Source: JBDWFY01 sp964291365 (GTDB lineage Bacteria; Pseudomonadota; Alphaproteobacteria; Rhizobiales; Stappiaceae). Taken from it: DNA of 64,000 nucleotides. How positions within the stretch are numbered: the first letter of the stretch is position 1; every line of letters starts with the position of its first letter. The notes below the pieces were generated by a model that ran no database searches, was not told the DNA's origin, and saw only the letters and a list, made by a program, of their open reading frames with translations. Shown here in pieces: positions 26,201 through 36,614 of this stretch. Location of the stretch: NCBI GenBank assembly GCA_964291365.2, contig OZ219953.1:102416-166415 (forward strand), given 5' to 3'. The translations under genes and the position numbers were made by a program.

Positions 26201-29200
26201 CAACAACAGATTCAACAGCTTCAACAAAACTAGCGCTCTCTATTGCACATAATAGCCTACAACAATCAACAGCTTCAACAACAACAGATTCTACAGCTTA
26301 AACAAAACAAGAGCTCTCTATAGCATGTAATAGCCTACAACAATCAACAGCTTCAACAACAAGTTTCGACAGCTTAAACAAAACTAGACCTCTCTATAAG
26401 ATATAATAGCCTATAAAAATCAACAGCTTCAACAACAGATTCAACAGCTTAAACAAAACTAGAGCTCTCTAGAGCACATAATAACCTACAACAATCAACA
26501 GCTTCAACAACAGATTCAACAGCTTCAACAAAACTAGAGCTCTCTATTGCACATAATAGCCTACAACAATCAACAGCTTCAACAACAACAGATTCAACAG
26601 CTTAAACAAAACTAGAGCTTTCTATAGCATGTAATAGCCTACGACAATCAGCAGCTTCAACAACAACAGTTTCGACAGCTTAAACAAAACTAGACCTCTC
26701 TATAAGATATAATAGCCTACAAAAATCAACAGCTTCAACAACAGATTCAACAACTTAAACAAAACTTGAGCTCTCTATAGCATATAATAGCCTACAACAA
26801 TCAACAGCTTTAACAACAAGAGATTCAATAGCTTCAACAAAACTAGAGCTCTCTAGAGCACATAATAGCTTACAACAATCAACAGCTTCTACAACAAATT
26901 CAACAGCTTCAACATAGTGATTGAAGCTATTGATTTATTGGGGCGAGCCTACACTTACACAAAATAGACTGTACTCACAATCAACAGCTTTAATTGTACT
27001 AACAAGATCAACTGATTGAACAGCTTCAACACTACCAACAATCAACAGCTTCAACAACAACAGATTCAACATCAACGACAATCAACAACTTCAACATGGT
27101 TATCAACAGATTTAACAACTGATTCAACAGCTTCAAAAACAGATTCAACAACTACAGCTTCAACAATCAACAGCTTCAACAACAGATTTAACAGCTTCAA
27201 CAAAACTAGAGCTCTCAAGAGCTCATAACAGCCTACAACAGTCAACAGCTTCAACAACAGATTCAACTGCTTCAACAAAACTAGAGCTCTCTAAAGCACA
27301 TAATGTAGCCTACAACAATCAACAGCTTCAACAACAGATTCAACAACTTCAACAAAACTAGAGCTCTCTATTACACATAATAGCCTACAGCAATCAACAG
27401 CTTCAACAACAACAAATTCAACAGCTTGAACAAAACTAGAGCTCTCTATAGCATATAATAGCCTACAACAATCAACAGCTTCAACAACAACAGATTCAAC
27501 AGCTTAAACAAACTAGACCTCTCTATAAGATATAATAGCCTACAACAATCAACAGCTTCAACAACAGATTGAACAGCTTCAACAAAATTAGAGCTCTCTA
27601 TTGCACATAATAGCCTACAACAATCAACAGCTTTAACAACAACAGATTCAACAGCTTCAATTAAACTAGGGCACTTAATAGCCTACAACAATCAACGGCT
27701 TCAACAAAACTAGAGCTCACTAGAGCATATAATAGCCTACAATCAACAGCTTCAACCACAGATTCAACAGCTTCAACAAAACTAAAGCTCTCTAAAGCAC
27801 ATAATGTAACCTACAACCATCAACAGCTTCAACAAAACTAGAGCTCACTAGAGCATATAATAGCCTACAATCAACAGCTTCAACCACAGATTCAACAGCT
27901 TCAACAGAACTAGAGCTCTCTAAAGCACGTAATGTAGCCTACAATGATCAACAGCTTCAACAACAACAGATTCAACAGCTTAAATAAAACTAGAGCTGTC
28001 TATAGCATGTAATAGCCTACAACAATCAACAGCTTCAACAACAACAGATTCGACAGCTTAAACAAAACTAGACCTCTCTATAAGATATAATAGCCTACAA
28101 CAATCAACAGCTTCAACGACAGATTCAACAGCTTAAACAAAACTATAGCTCTCTAGAGCACATAATAACCTACAACAATCAAAAGTTTCAACAACAGATT
28201 CAACTGCTTCAACGAAACTAGAGCTCTCTAAAGCACATAATGTAGCCTACACCAATCAACAGCTTCAGCAACAGATTCAACAACTTCAACAAAACTAGAG
28301 CTCTCTATTACACATAATAGTCTACAACAATTAACAGCTTCAACAACAACAGATTTAACAGCTTCAACAAAACTTGAGCTCCCTATAGCATAGAATAGCC
28401 TACAACAATCAACACCTTCAACAACAACAGATTCGACAGCTTAAACAAAACTAGAGCTCTCTATTGCATATAATAGCCTACAACAATCAACTACTTCAAC
28501 AACAGATTCGACAGCTTAAACAAAACTAGACCTCTCTATAACATATAATAGCCTACAACAATCAACAATTTCAACAACAGATTCGACAGCTTAAATAAAA
28601 CTAGAGCTCTCTATAACATATAATAGCCTACAACAATCAACAGCTTCAACAACAGATTCAACAGCTTAAACAAAACTAGAGCTCTCTTATAGCATATAAT
28701 AGCCTACAACAATCAACAGCTTCAACAACAACAGATTCAACAGCTTCAACAAAACTAGAGTTCTCTATTGCACATAATAGCCTACAACAATCAACTTCTT
28801 CAACAAAAATAGATTCAACAGCTTTAATAAAAATAGAGCACATTATAGCCTACAACAGTCAACAGCTTTAACAACAACAGATTCAACAGCTTCAATTAAA
28901 CTAGGGCACTTAATAGCCTACAACAATCAACAGCTTCAACAAAACTAGAGCTCACTAGAGCATATAATAGCCTACAATCAACAGCTTCAACCACAGACTC
29001 AACAGCTTCAACAAAACTAGAGCTCTCTAAAGCACATAATGTAGCCTACAACAATCAACAGCTTCAACCACAGATTCAACAGCTTCAACAAAACTAGAGC
29101 TCTCTAAAGCACATAATGTAGCCTACAACAATCAACAGCTTCAACAAAACTAGAGGTCATTAGAGCATAGAATAGCCTACAATCAACAGCTTCAACCACA

Positions 29201-31215
29201 GATTCAACAGCTTCAACAAAACTAGTGCTCTCTAAAGCACATAATGTAGCCTACAACAATCAACAGCTTCAACAACAACAGATTCAACAGCTTAAAAAAA
29301 ACTAGAGCTGTCTATAGCATATAATAGCCTACAACAATCAACAGCTTCAACAACAGATTCGACAGCTTAAACAAAACTAGACCTCTCTATAAGATATAAT
29401 AGCCTACAACAATCAACAGCTTCAACAACAGATTCAACAGCTTAAACAAAACTAGAGCTCTCTAGAGCACATAATAACCTACAACATTCAACAGCTTCAA
29501 CAGATTCAACTACTTCAACAAAACTAGAGCTCTCTAAAGCACATAATATAGCCTACAACAATCAACAGCTTCAACAACAGATTCAACAACTTCAACAAAA
29601 CTAGAGCTCTCTATTACACATAATAGACTACAACAATCAACAGCTTCAACAACAACAGATTCAACAGCTTGAACAAAACTAGAGCTCTCTATAGCATATA
29701 ATAGCCTACAACAATCAACAGCTTCAACAACAACAGATTCAACAGCTTAAACAAAACTAGACCTCTCTATAAGATATAATAGCCTACAACAATCAACAGC
29801 TTCAACAACAGATTGAACAGCTTCAACAAAATTAGAGCTGTCTATTGCACATAATAGCCTACAACAATCAACAGCTTCAACAACAACAGATTCGACAGCT
29901 TAAACAAAACTAGAACTCTCTATAGCATATAATAGCCTACAACAATCAACTACTTCAACAACAGATTCGACAGCTTAAACAAAACTAGACCTCTCTATAA
30001 CATATAATAACCTACAACAATCAACAATTTCAACAACAGATTCGATAGCTTAAATAAAACTAGAGCTCTCTATAACATATAATAGCCTACAACAATCAAC
30101 AGCTTCAACAACAGATTCAACAGCTTCAACAAAATTAGAGCTCTCTAATGCACATAATAGCCTACAACAATCAACAGCTTCAACAACAACAGATTCGACA
30201 GCTTAAACAAAATTAGATCTCTCTATAGCATATAATAGCCTACAACAATCAACAGCTTCAACAACAGATTCAACAGCTTCAACAAAACTAGAGCTCTCTA
30301 TTGCACATAATAGCCTACAACAATCAACTTCTTCAACAAAAATAGATTCAACAGCTTTAATAAAAATAGAGCACATAATAGCCTACAACAATCAACAGCT
30401 TTAACAACAACAGATTCAACAGCTTCAATTAAACTAGGGCACTTAATAGCCTACAACAATCAACAGCTTCAACAAAACTAGAGCTCACTAGAGCATATAA
30501 TAGCCTACAATCAACAGCTTCAACCACAGATTCAACAGCTTCAACAAAACTAGAGCTCTCTAAAGCAAATAATGTAGCCTACAACAATCAACAGCTTCAA
30601 CAACAACAGATTCAACAGTTAAAAAAAAATAGAGCTGTCTATAGCATGTAATAGCCTACAACAATCAACAGCTTCAACAACAATAGATTCGACAGCTTAA
30701 ACAAAACTAGACCTCTCTACAAGATATAATAGCCTACAACAATCAACAGCTTCAACAACAGATTCAACAGCTTAAACAAAACTAGAGCTTTCTAGAGCAC
30801 ATAATAACCTACAACAATCAAAGGCTTCAACAACAGATTCAACTGCTTAAACAAAACTAGAGCTCTCTAGAGCACATAATAACCTACAACAATCAAAGGC
30901 TTCAACAACAGATTCAACTGCTTCAACAAAACTAGAGCTCTCTAAAGCACATAATGTAGCCTACAACAATCAACAGCTTCAACAACAGATTCAACAACTT
31001 CAACAAAACTAGAGCTCTCTATTACACATAATAGCCTACAACAATCAACAGCTTCAACAACAACAGATTCAACAGCTTGAACAAGACTAGAGCTCTCTAT
31101 AGTATATAATAGCCTACAACAATCAACAGCTTCAACAACAGATTCAACAGCTTAAACAAAACTAGACCTCTCTATAAGATATAATAGCCTACAACAATTA
31201 ACAGCCTCAACAGAT
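16091..31215. repeat. S1 satellite array, block III (altered core)
   Basis: This is the longest block. Its monomers largely lack the TCTAGA palindrome of the other blocks. The core instead reads CTCTCTATAGCATATAAT, CTCTCTATTGCACATAAT, CTCTCTAAAGCACATAAT or CTCTATAAGATATAATAG. These variants follow a recurring order, forming higher-order repeats. The marker CTCTATTACACATAAT recurs near 16222, 16881, 18981, 20412, 22421, 23821, 25206, 27364, 28301, 29607 and 31014, with many spacings near 1.3-1.4 kb. Seven S2 islands are embedded. No gene is seen. The block ends at the CACTA element. Confidence 0.93.
20960..23830 (+). repeat. Tandem ~1.4-kb duplication with one monomer lost
   Basis: About 20960-22430 corresponds to about 22440-23830. 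The offset is 1,480 bp in the left part (S2 frames at 21186 and 22666) and 1,399 bp in the right part (22076 and 23475). The 81-bp difference matches the loss of about one monomer from the second copy, near the segment at 21.58-21.66 kb. Both copies contain two S2 islands. Confidence 0.8.
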
Positions 31216-31218
31216 TCA
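31216..31218. other. Left target-site duplication TCA
   Basis: TCA immediately precedes the left CACAGG end and is matched by TCA at 36612-36614. Removing the element and one TCA restores the common S1 sequence CAGATTCAACAGCTTAAAC. Confidence 0.85.
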
Positions 31219-31248
31219 CACAGGAAGGAATGATTTAGTTTAATATAG
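31219..31248 (+). repeat. Left terminal inverted repeat
   Basis: Begins CACAGGAAGGAATGATTTAG. It aligns with the reverse complement of the right end, CACAGGTAGAATGAGTATAG, with a few mismatches and 1-bp gaps, and similarity runs through TAGTTT. Confidence 0.85.
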
Positions 31249-31441
31249 TTCTGTCTATTCATCAAACCTGTACTAAACTACCAACTAAGTTTAAGGTAAA
31301 TTTTCATCATATTAAATCCTTATTAAACCAAATACAGGTTTAATAAGATATTATACCCCTTGTAGTTCTTAAACTTGGAATTTAACATTAGTTTAATGTG
31401 CATTAAACTTCAGAAATATTCAGTGTATAATTTTGGTTTAA
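31238..31441. promoter_or_regulatory. Left subterminal GTTTAA/TTAAAC repeat cluster
   Basis: Eight exact copies of GTTTAA or its complement start at 31238, 31289, 31323, 31338, 31369, 31391, 31403 and 31436. Plant CACTA elements carry comparable subterminal arrays bound by the TNPA protein. A transposase-complex binding role here is inferred by analogy. Confidence 0.65.
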
Positions 31442-31678
31442 GATATGATTTTGATGCTTCAGAACTATACTCAAATTGTAGTATAATAATAATAATATGC
31501 AACAAGTACTTAACAATGTGATGATGGCCAAAATATCAAGTTAGAAATAATATTTCGGTATCAGTGGGCAAACGATCATTTCATTTGAGTCATCGGTAAC
31601 ACAAAAAATGAATTTGTTCGATATACGCTGAATAGGTATAAAGCTGGATGCTCCCCTTGTCTGGTACATATCTTTATA

Positions 31679-34408
31679 TCATGCCTCAAGAGGTTTTCCA
31701 AGTTCATTTCTGTTTGGATGAGGTTCATACCACATAACATACGCAATTAAGTGCTGTGTCAGGATTGAATCAAGTAGTATGCTATGTGTGAAATAGTATT
31801 GTACTTTCCCTGGGCTTTGATCCTGATTATTAGTGTTAATTTGAGCTTGATCGGCCCAACTTGCTAACACATTTGAACCTTTCCCATTGGAATCATACCT
31901 AAAGAGTGGTCCAGTAACACTAGAATACTTGCGGATAGATGAAGGAATGGAGAGGTCACTTTCACTCAGCTGAGGATATAAATGAGTGTACATTTGTTTC
32001 AGATAGCGTTGCTCGTCACTGCTCAAGATGTATCGATGAGAGTTAGTTGGTAGCTTAAAATATGTAAAGTCAATGGTCCATTTTACTAGCGTTAAATCTG
32101 ATGAAGTCATCTGTGCCCAGTGCGTTGTAGAAATTGTTTGTGCATCTTTGTTCTGAACATCTGATACACCTGACAAAGGGTACATACTGGAAAATTGTTC
32201 CTGAAATTCGGTGGATGGCTGTAGACGAAAAAGATTGCTTTCCCTTGTGAAGCGGCGCATAATTTGGATCTCAGGACTATGGTTGTTGTTTGGCTGTCTA
32301 CCAAGTATTCCGTTATAACGTTCAAAAGCGAACAGCCAAAATCCAGGTGTTGGGCCATAGTCTTCAATGCATTCACGGATATGTGCATGAAGATGCATAT
32401 TTGGAGTTGCCACCTCTTCTCCATATAAGCTTACACACCTTCGACAAAACTGCAGCAGCAGCGCATCAGCTAGTAATAAATCAGTGGTAGAGAGGCTGAC
32501 TCTTGAAAGAAGTCTTGAAGCCAAAACAAAATGTTTCCAGCACTCAAGGTGGGCTCCAGTAAGTTTATCTCGAAGTACAATTAATGAGAAGAGCTCGGTC
32601 CAATTTTTCCACTGATTCCCCGTAAAACCACCAAAGTTGGATGCGATGTTTGATGGTATTCTTCCTGTATCCTCCGGACATACAATATTTGCCATTCTTG
32701 ACTGTACAGATTCAAGGATTTTATGAGGAATAATTCCTTTTCCTAACCATACATCTTCAAATATGTGCTTTGTAGTACCTAGATAGAGGTTGTGGAGTGG
32801 GTCAATGATACTTGACATTCTGATTGCATCGTAATAAGGTAGCTGTAACAGTGATGAGTATCTGAGTCCATACTCTATTTCAAGACGTTCTTTTTCACCT
32901 AAAGTTGTAGCCTTTTTAACTTCTTCAGCTTTCTGACGATGATCAAAATTAGTACGTTTAGGCCATAAGTTTCTGTCAAAGTCAGCGTAAGACTTACAAA
33001 AGCCAGATCCATCAAATAGTTTAAAGCACCGATTACAGCCTCTGGAGGAACCAAATCCTCTAAACCCACACAACTTTTTACTGGCAGGTATGTCACATCC
33101 AGTACAGAGTAAGGCTGCACGTACCATCTTATTTCCAGTTGGTAGTTTCATCTCCACCCCCTTCCAAAGATCTTGTAGCTCCTTAATCATAGGAGTAAGA
33201 TAGGTATTCATGACATGATTAGGCTCACTTGGTCCAGGGATAATTCCTACTAGTATAAGATTCTCTCGAAGAAACCGTTCTGATCTTGGGAAATTCAGTA
33301 CAACCAAATATATGGCCCCTACTTTATACTGGGTGCGCTTAAATGGTTTGAACCAATCAACATTCAGCATAAGTCCATAAGTAGTTTCACCTGAAAGGAA
33401 TGGTTCATCATTGATTGCCATGAACTCTTTCCAAATTTTTCCATCATATATATCGGTCAATAATCCGTCAGGAACTGATCTTTGTTTCCATGCATCAAGC
33501 TTTTCAAGAACGTCTGGCCTTTGCAGTAGAACATTCAATGATTTAATTATGCTTCTATAAGGATACTCTTTTTTGGGAACCAGTTTTGTCTTTCCGTGTT
33601 TCAGAGTAACTTTCTTCAGCAGAACAACATTGCATGGATTTCGATACCTCGCAAAAGGATGATTCGGAAATGCAATATAAGAGCAACGCTTACTTTGCAA
33701 CTCACTTCCAATACGAACGATACACTCATGATATTCATAAAGACTCTCACATTTAGGACAGACAACGTAACGAATGAAATCATCATCATGAAGATGCAAA
33801 AGCTTCCATGCTAGATACAAAGAACAAGGGAGAAGACTCACAACAGCACAAATGAATGGGGAAGGACAAACTGAATACAACACCGTGAACACCGTATGAA
33901 GAAATGCGAACAACCAATGAGTTGCCATATAAGGGATTGCATATGCAGCTTGAAATGCAAGGAGAAGTGCCACCAGCCATCGAACAAATGATTTTGCCTG
34001 TGGATTATTATCATTATGCCGATCTTCTTCATTATCTTCATCACTCTCGTCCCAATGCTCTTCATCTGAACTTTCTTGTGCATGCGTCGGTATATTTTCA
34101 TCCCTGTCCATATCAGTAAGGCCGTCAAGACCTGCATACATGTCTGAAATGTCTGGGGAGCTAATATATTCATCTGGTGAGCTGATTTCTATGTCTGAAT
34201 TGGGTTCTGATGATTGTGTGGTGACATCTGATTCCGAACCATCATGATGAGTATCATCTTTTGTGTTATTCCATTGTTTAGCCACTTCATCGTAGAAATT
34301 ACGTCGGTGTTCATCATAGGTTCGCCGCTGAACTTGCATGCTGCAATGAGGACAATAGACCCTTTTAGAAGCCAAGTACCTTCGACTACTAGGTAATGAG
34401 CGCTTCAT
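31679..34408 (-). CDS. tnp2-type CACTA transposase, 909 aa
   Basis: This single uninterrupted frame encodes the element's likely catalytic protein, which would bind the element ends and cut and rejoin DNA in the nucleus. The N-terminus has a CPHC...H zinc-binding-like motif (residues 19-34), then an acidic low-complexity stretch (about 50-135). A hydrophobic segment (about 141-205) is followed by a second CPKC motif (217-220). The tnp2 core follows: D351 in NVDWF, CDIPA at 438-442, CNRC at 458-461, DPLHNLYLG at 536-544 followed by TKH, and FERYNG at 695-700. These match the conserved D...D...E blocks of CACTA transposases, with D351, D439 or D536, and E696 as candidate catalytic residues. The ATG is the first in frame. 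The accessory gene is transcribed away from it across about 480 bp. No frameshift or internal stop is seen. Confidence 0.9.
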   Translation of the reverse strand: MKRSLPSSRRYLASKRVYCPHCSMQVQRRTYDEHRRNFYDEVAKQWNNTKDDTHHDGSESDVTTQSSEPNSDIEISSPDEYISSPDISDMYAGLDGLTDMDRDENIPTHAQESSDEEHWDESDEDNEEDRHNDNNPQAKSFVRWLVALLLAFQAAYAIPYMATHWLFAFLHTVFTVLYSVCPSPFICAVVSLLPCSLYLAWKLLHLHDDDFIRYVVCPKCESLYEYHECIVRIGSELQSKRCSYIAFPNHPFARYRNPCNVVLLKKVTLKHGKTKLVPKKEYPYRSIIKSLNVLLQRPDVLEKLDAWKQRSVPDGLLTDIYDGKIWKEFMAINDEPFLSGETTYGLMLNVDWFKPFKRTQYKVGAIYLVVLNFPRSERFLRENLILVGIIPGPSEPNHVMNTYLTPMIKELQDLWKGVEMKLPTGNKMVRAALLCTGCDIPASKKLCGFRGFGSSRGCNRCFKLFDGSGFCKSYADFDRNLWPKRTNFDHRQKAEEVKKATTLGEKERLEIEYGLRYSSLLQLPYYDAIRMSSIIDPLHNLYLGTTKHIFEDVWLGKGIIPHKILESVQSRMANIVCPEDTGRIPSNIASNFGGFTGNQWKNWTELFSLIVLRDKLTGAHLECWKHFVLASRLLSRVSLSTTDLLLADALLLQFCRRCVSLYGEEVATPNMHLHAHIRECIEDYGPTPGFWLFAFERYNGILGRQPNNNHSPEIQIMRRFTRESNLFRLQPSTEFQEQFSSMYPLSGVSDVQNKDAQTISTTHWAQMTSSDLTLVKWTIDFTYFKLPTNSHRYILSSDEQRYLKQMYTHLYPQLSESDLSIPSSIRKYSSVTGPLFRYDSNGKGSNVLASWADQAQINTNNQDQSPGKVQYYFTHSILLDSILTQHLIAYVMWYEPHPNRNELGKPLEA

Positions 34409-34888
34409 CTCGAGTACTATAATAAAAGAACAAGAGTCACTGGTACATACATACGACTTGATCGTGACTGTGCAGGTTCATAAATTTGTACACGTATGCT
34501 AGTAGCTACACCATGCAAGCTCAGCATACTGCTCAGTGCACTGGCTGACCCAATCATAGACTATTAAAAGATAAGCCTATATCCTGGTTACTGTAGCTAC
34601 ATAATCCTTACTACATACCTGTCAATATCCGTGACTAAATGTCAGGTAGAATCGTTAAGCACACAACAGCCAGAGAGGTGTTTACTACAGGTGGGCATTA
34701 AATAGACCATTGCTCGATATGATGGGCGGAGTTAATTGTAGAGGGTAAGCCCCTGGCCCTAGCCCTATTCATTTACATTTTGGCGGGCTCGAGCGCGTGT
34801 GTTTTCTGTCAGCTAGCTTTTGGGTCTGTTCCTGCTGTTTCTTCTCCTGTCAGTCTTCCCGGCAGCATCTCGCACTCCTCAGGTGGAA
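34409..34888. promoter_or_regulatory. Divergent intergenic region of the CACTA element
   Basis: These 480 bp separate the start codons of the two divergently oriented genes and must hold both 5' ends, so a bidirectional promoter is likely. A GC-richer stretch with TTTGGCGGGCTCGAG lies near 34776-34792, close to the plus-strand gene. I see no decisive TATA box. An apparent frame extending upstream to 34820 would begin at TTG and is not needed. Confidence 0.5.
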
Positions 34889-36148
34889 ATGATGGATCCA
34901 TATAGTGATAGTGAGGAGACTGACGTACTCTCTATGATGGCGTGTACGCAGCGAGTACTAGACACCAATGAGAAACTTTTGGCGAGTCTTGACGAGCAAA
35001 AGAAGGAAAAAGAAAACCTTCAGGATGCTATAAACGACTTAAGGAAGAAGCAAGAAGAGGTTGTGACGATACTGGGCCAGCTTAAGTCATCACAGTCCCC
35101 ATCAACATCCCCCAAACGTGCAGTCACCGTGAATAGAGAAGTTTCAGTGAGCACTTGATATAGCTAGTGGCTACAGGTAGAAGCTATTTAATATTTTTAT
35201 ACATTACTCAGCTACATGTGCGTGGAACTTACAAGGATCTTTTGCAGCAGAGTGACTTTAATGGATGGCACGTCACAAATAGGTATAACATTGTAACGTA
35301 CACCTCTTTGTATGGTATTTTTACTGTTTGTTCATAACCGTAGATGGAGTGACCCAGACAATAAATCTATAACCACCAAGCTTGTTTCTGAGGTCAAGGC
35401 TCAGTTCCCTCACTTTGCTGAAGGAGACATTAAAGGTAATTATTTACTTATTAGCTATATTATACATGTACACTACTAGTGCTCATAAGTGTTTAATATT
35501 TTTAGCGTCATGTAAGCGATACTTTCAAACTCTGAGCCAGAGGGAAAAAAGACAGGATAAGTTGAGGGATGATCAAATAAAGCAAAGGAGGAAACAACGA
35601 AAGCTCAGAGTAAGTACTCAAATCGTCAGCATGCATGTATGATACATTTGAAGTACTATATAGCGGGTAACATTAATTTTGGTGAAATGGCTCTCAGTTA
35701 GTAATAGTGAAATTTAATCTGAATGCTCAGAGTCATAGGCGTACATTTATGTTATTGTACCTCCTTACAGAAATTAGCCAGAAGGAAAAAAACCCTGGAG
35801 AAGATTTTAAAAAATGACAAAGCAAGGTTGGCAAAGTGGCAAAGAGCCATGACTCTTGATTTTATGTCGTCAGAGGAATCAAATGCCGAAAATATTAGTG
35901 ACAGTGATAGTGAAGAATGCTTCACGATCAAAAAGATTACATGGCGATCAGAAAAGGTGGAAGATTTCTTCAAGAACAAACTTGACCCAACTGCAGCAAA
36001 CAGTGCTAGCAAGAAATCAAAGAAAATGCGGTTCAAGAGGATTGAAGGTGAATCCACATCAAGGCCCCCTCCTTTACGTCACTACAAGGACAGCCTATGG
36101 TTATTTCATCGAACTGCTATTCCTGTGACACAGCAGACTGCTCCTTAG
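34889..36148 (+). CDS. Five-exon accessory protein of the CACTA element, 300 aa
   Basis: Predicted exons are 34889-35146, 35212-35282, 35344-35435, 35506-35609 and 35771-36148. All four introns are GT...AG and the phases match (0, 2, 1, 0), giving an unbroken 300-aa protein. Residues 1-20 are acidic, and 23-65 form a heptad-like charged coiled coil. Residues 87-150 form a compact region with VRGTYKDLL, FNGWHVTNRW and CKRYFQTL. Residues 152-200 are very basic, suiting nuclear import and DNA binding. Then come an acidic serine stretch and a C-terminal part containing HYKDSLWLF. I cannot assign a family with confidence; a BEN-like or C14orf93-like relationship is possible but unchecked. Its place beside a tnp2 transposase suggests a TNPA-like end-binding partner. 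The start is the first ATG of the open frame (34889; a second is at 34892). Confidence 0.75.
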
Positions 36149-36381
36149 GTTGTTGTAAGTGAAATACATGTACTGTTCATGTCACATAATATTCCAGTAT
36201 CACCATAATATTATTCTAGTATCACCATACTACTAATCATGTTGTACTTGAATCATGTATAATAATGTCATTGTATTTAATATTGTTTATTGATGAAGTT
36301 ATTTTAATGAAAGGAGGCAGTGGTTTATAATTATTAAATTTTATAATTATTGGATGCCTTTGGTCTATGGATACTATTATG

Positions 36382-36569
36382 GTTTAATAAAATTAAACAT
36401 GGTTAAATTTAAAGTAATGTAGTAGTTTTATTGCTCATTAAACTACATGTAAACTGTAACATGCAGTTATAGTTTGAGAGTGCATGAAACCAACATTAAA
36501 CCTATGGTTTATGAAGGTGCTTAAACCTGTTCAAATGTGTATCAAACAACACATTTTACCAGGGTTTAA
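36382..36569. promoter_or_regulatory. Right subterminal GTTTAA/TTAAAC repeat cluster
   Basis: Six exact copies start at 36382, 36393, 36438, 36496, 36521 and 36564. With the left cluster this makes 14 copies in under 500 bp of terminal sequence. The cluster overlaps the probable 3' end of the accessory transcript. Confidence 0.65.
36386..36391 (+). terminator. Candidate polyadenylation signal AATAAA
   Basis: AATAAA lies about 240 bp after the accessory-gene stop codon, within AT-rich DNA. It overlaps a GTTTAA subterminal repeat. It is a candidate only. Confidence 0.4.
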
Positions 36570-36581
36570 AAACATTCAATG

Positions 36582-36611
36582 CCATAACAAACTATACTCA
36601 TTCTACCTGTG
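36582..36611 (-). repeat. Right terminal inverted repeat
   Basis: Read on the minus strand it begins CACAGGTAGAATGAGTATAG, matching the left terminus imperfectly. It is followed directly by the TCA duplication. Confidence 0.85.
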
Positions 36612-36614
36612 TCA
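36612..36614. other. Right target-site duplication TCA
   Basis: TCA directly follows the CCTGTG end and is continuous with the S1 sequence ACAGCTTAAACAAAAC. Confidence 0.85.

Larger units (their letters stand above)
31219..36611. mobile_element. Complete CACTA (EnSpm)-type DNA transposon, 5,393 bp
   Basis: The element interrupts S1 satellite. It starts CACAGGAAGGAATGA and ends TCATTCTACCTGTG, giving imperfect inverted termini of about 30 bp. It is flanked by TCA on both sides. Three-bp duplications and CAC-type ends are typical of the CACTA superfamily. Both ends carry dense GTTTAA/TTAAAC repeats. Inside are two divergent genes: a tnp2-type transposase on the minus strand and a five-exon accessory gene on the plus strand. 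Both frames are open and the ends are intact, so it looks young and potentially active. The terminus CACAG differs from the canonical CACTA/CACTG. Confidence 0.9.

Noticed and set aside
33794..33988. Hydrophobic residues 141-205 of the transposase as membrane segments
   Set aside because: The stretch lies between zinc-binding motifs of a nuclear enzyme, in one continuous frame, and similar hydrophobic regions precede the CPKC motif in relatives as I recall them; buried helices are more likely.
34820..34888. Upstream extension of the accessory gene with a signal-peptide-like leader
   Set aside because: It would begin at TTG rather than ATG; the first ATG in frame is at 34889 and gives a soluble nuclear-type protein.
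35752..36128. Other-frame open frames overlapping the accessory gene's last exon
   Set aside because: They are shadows of the spliced frame, which has matching intron phases and a coherent protein.
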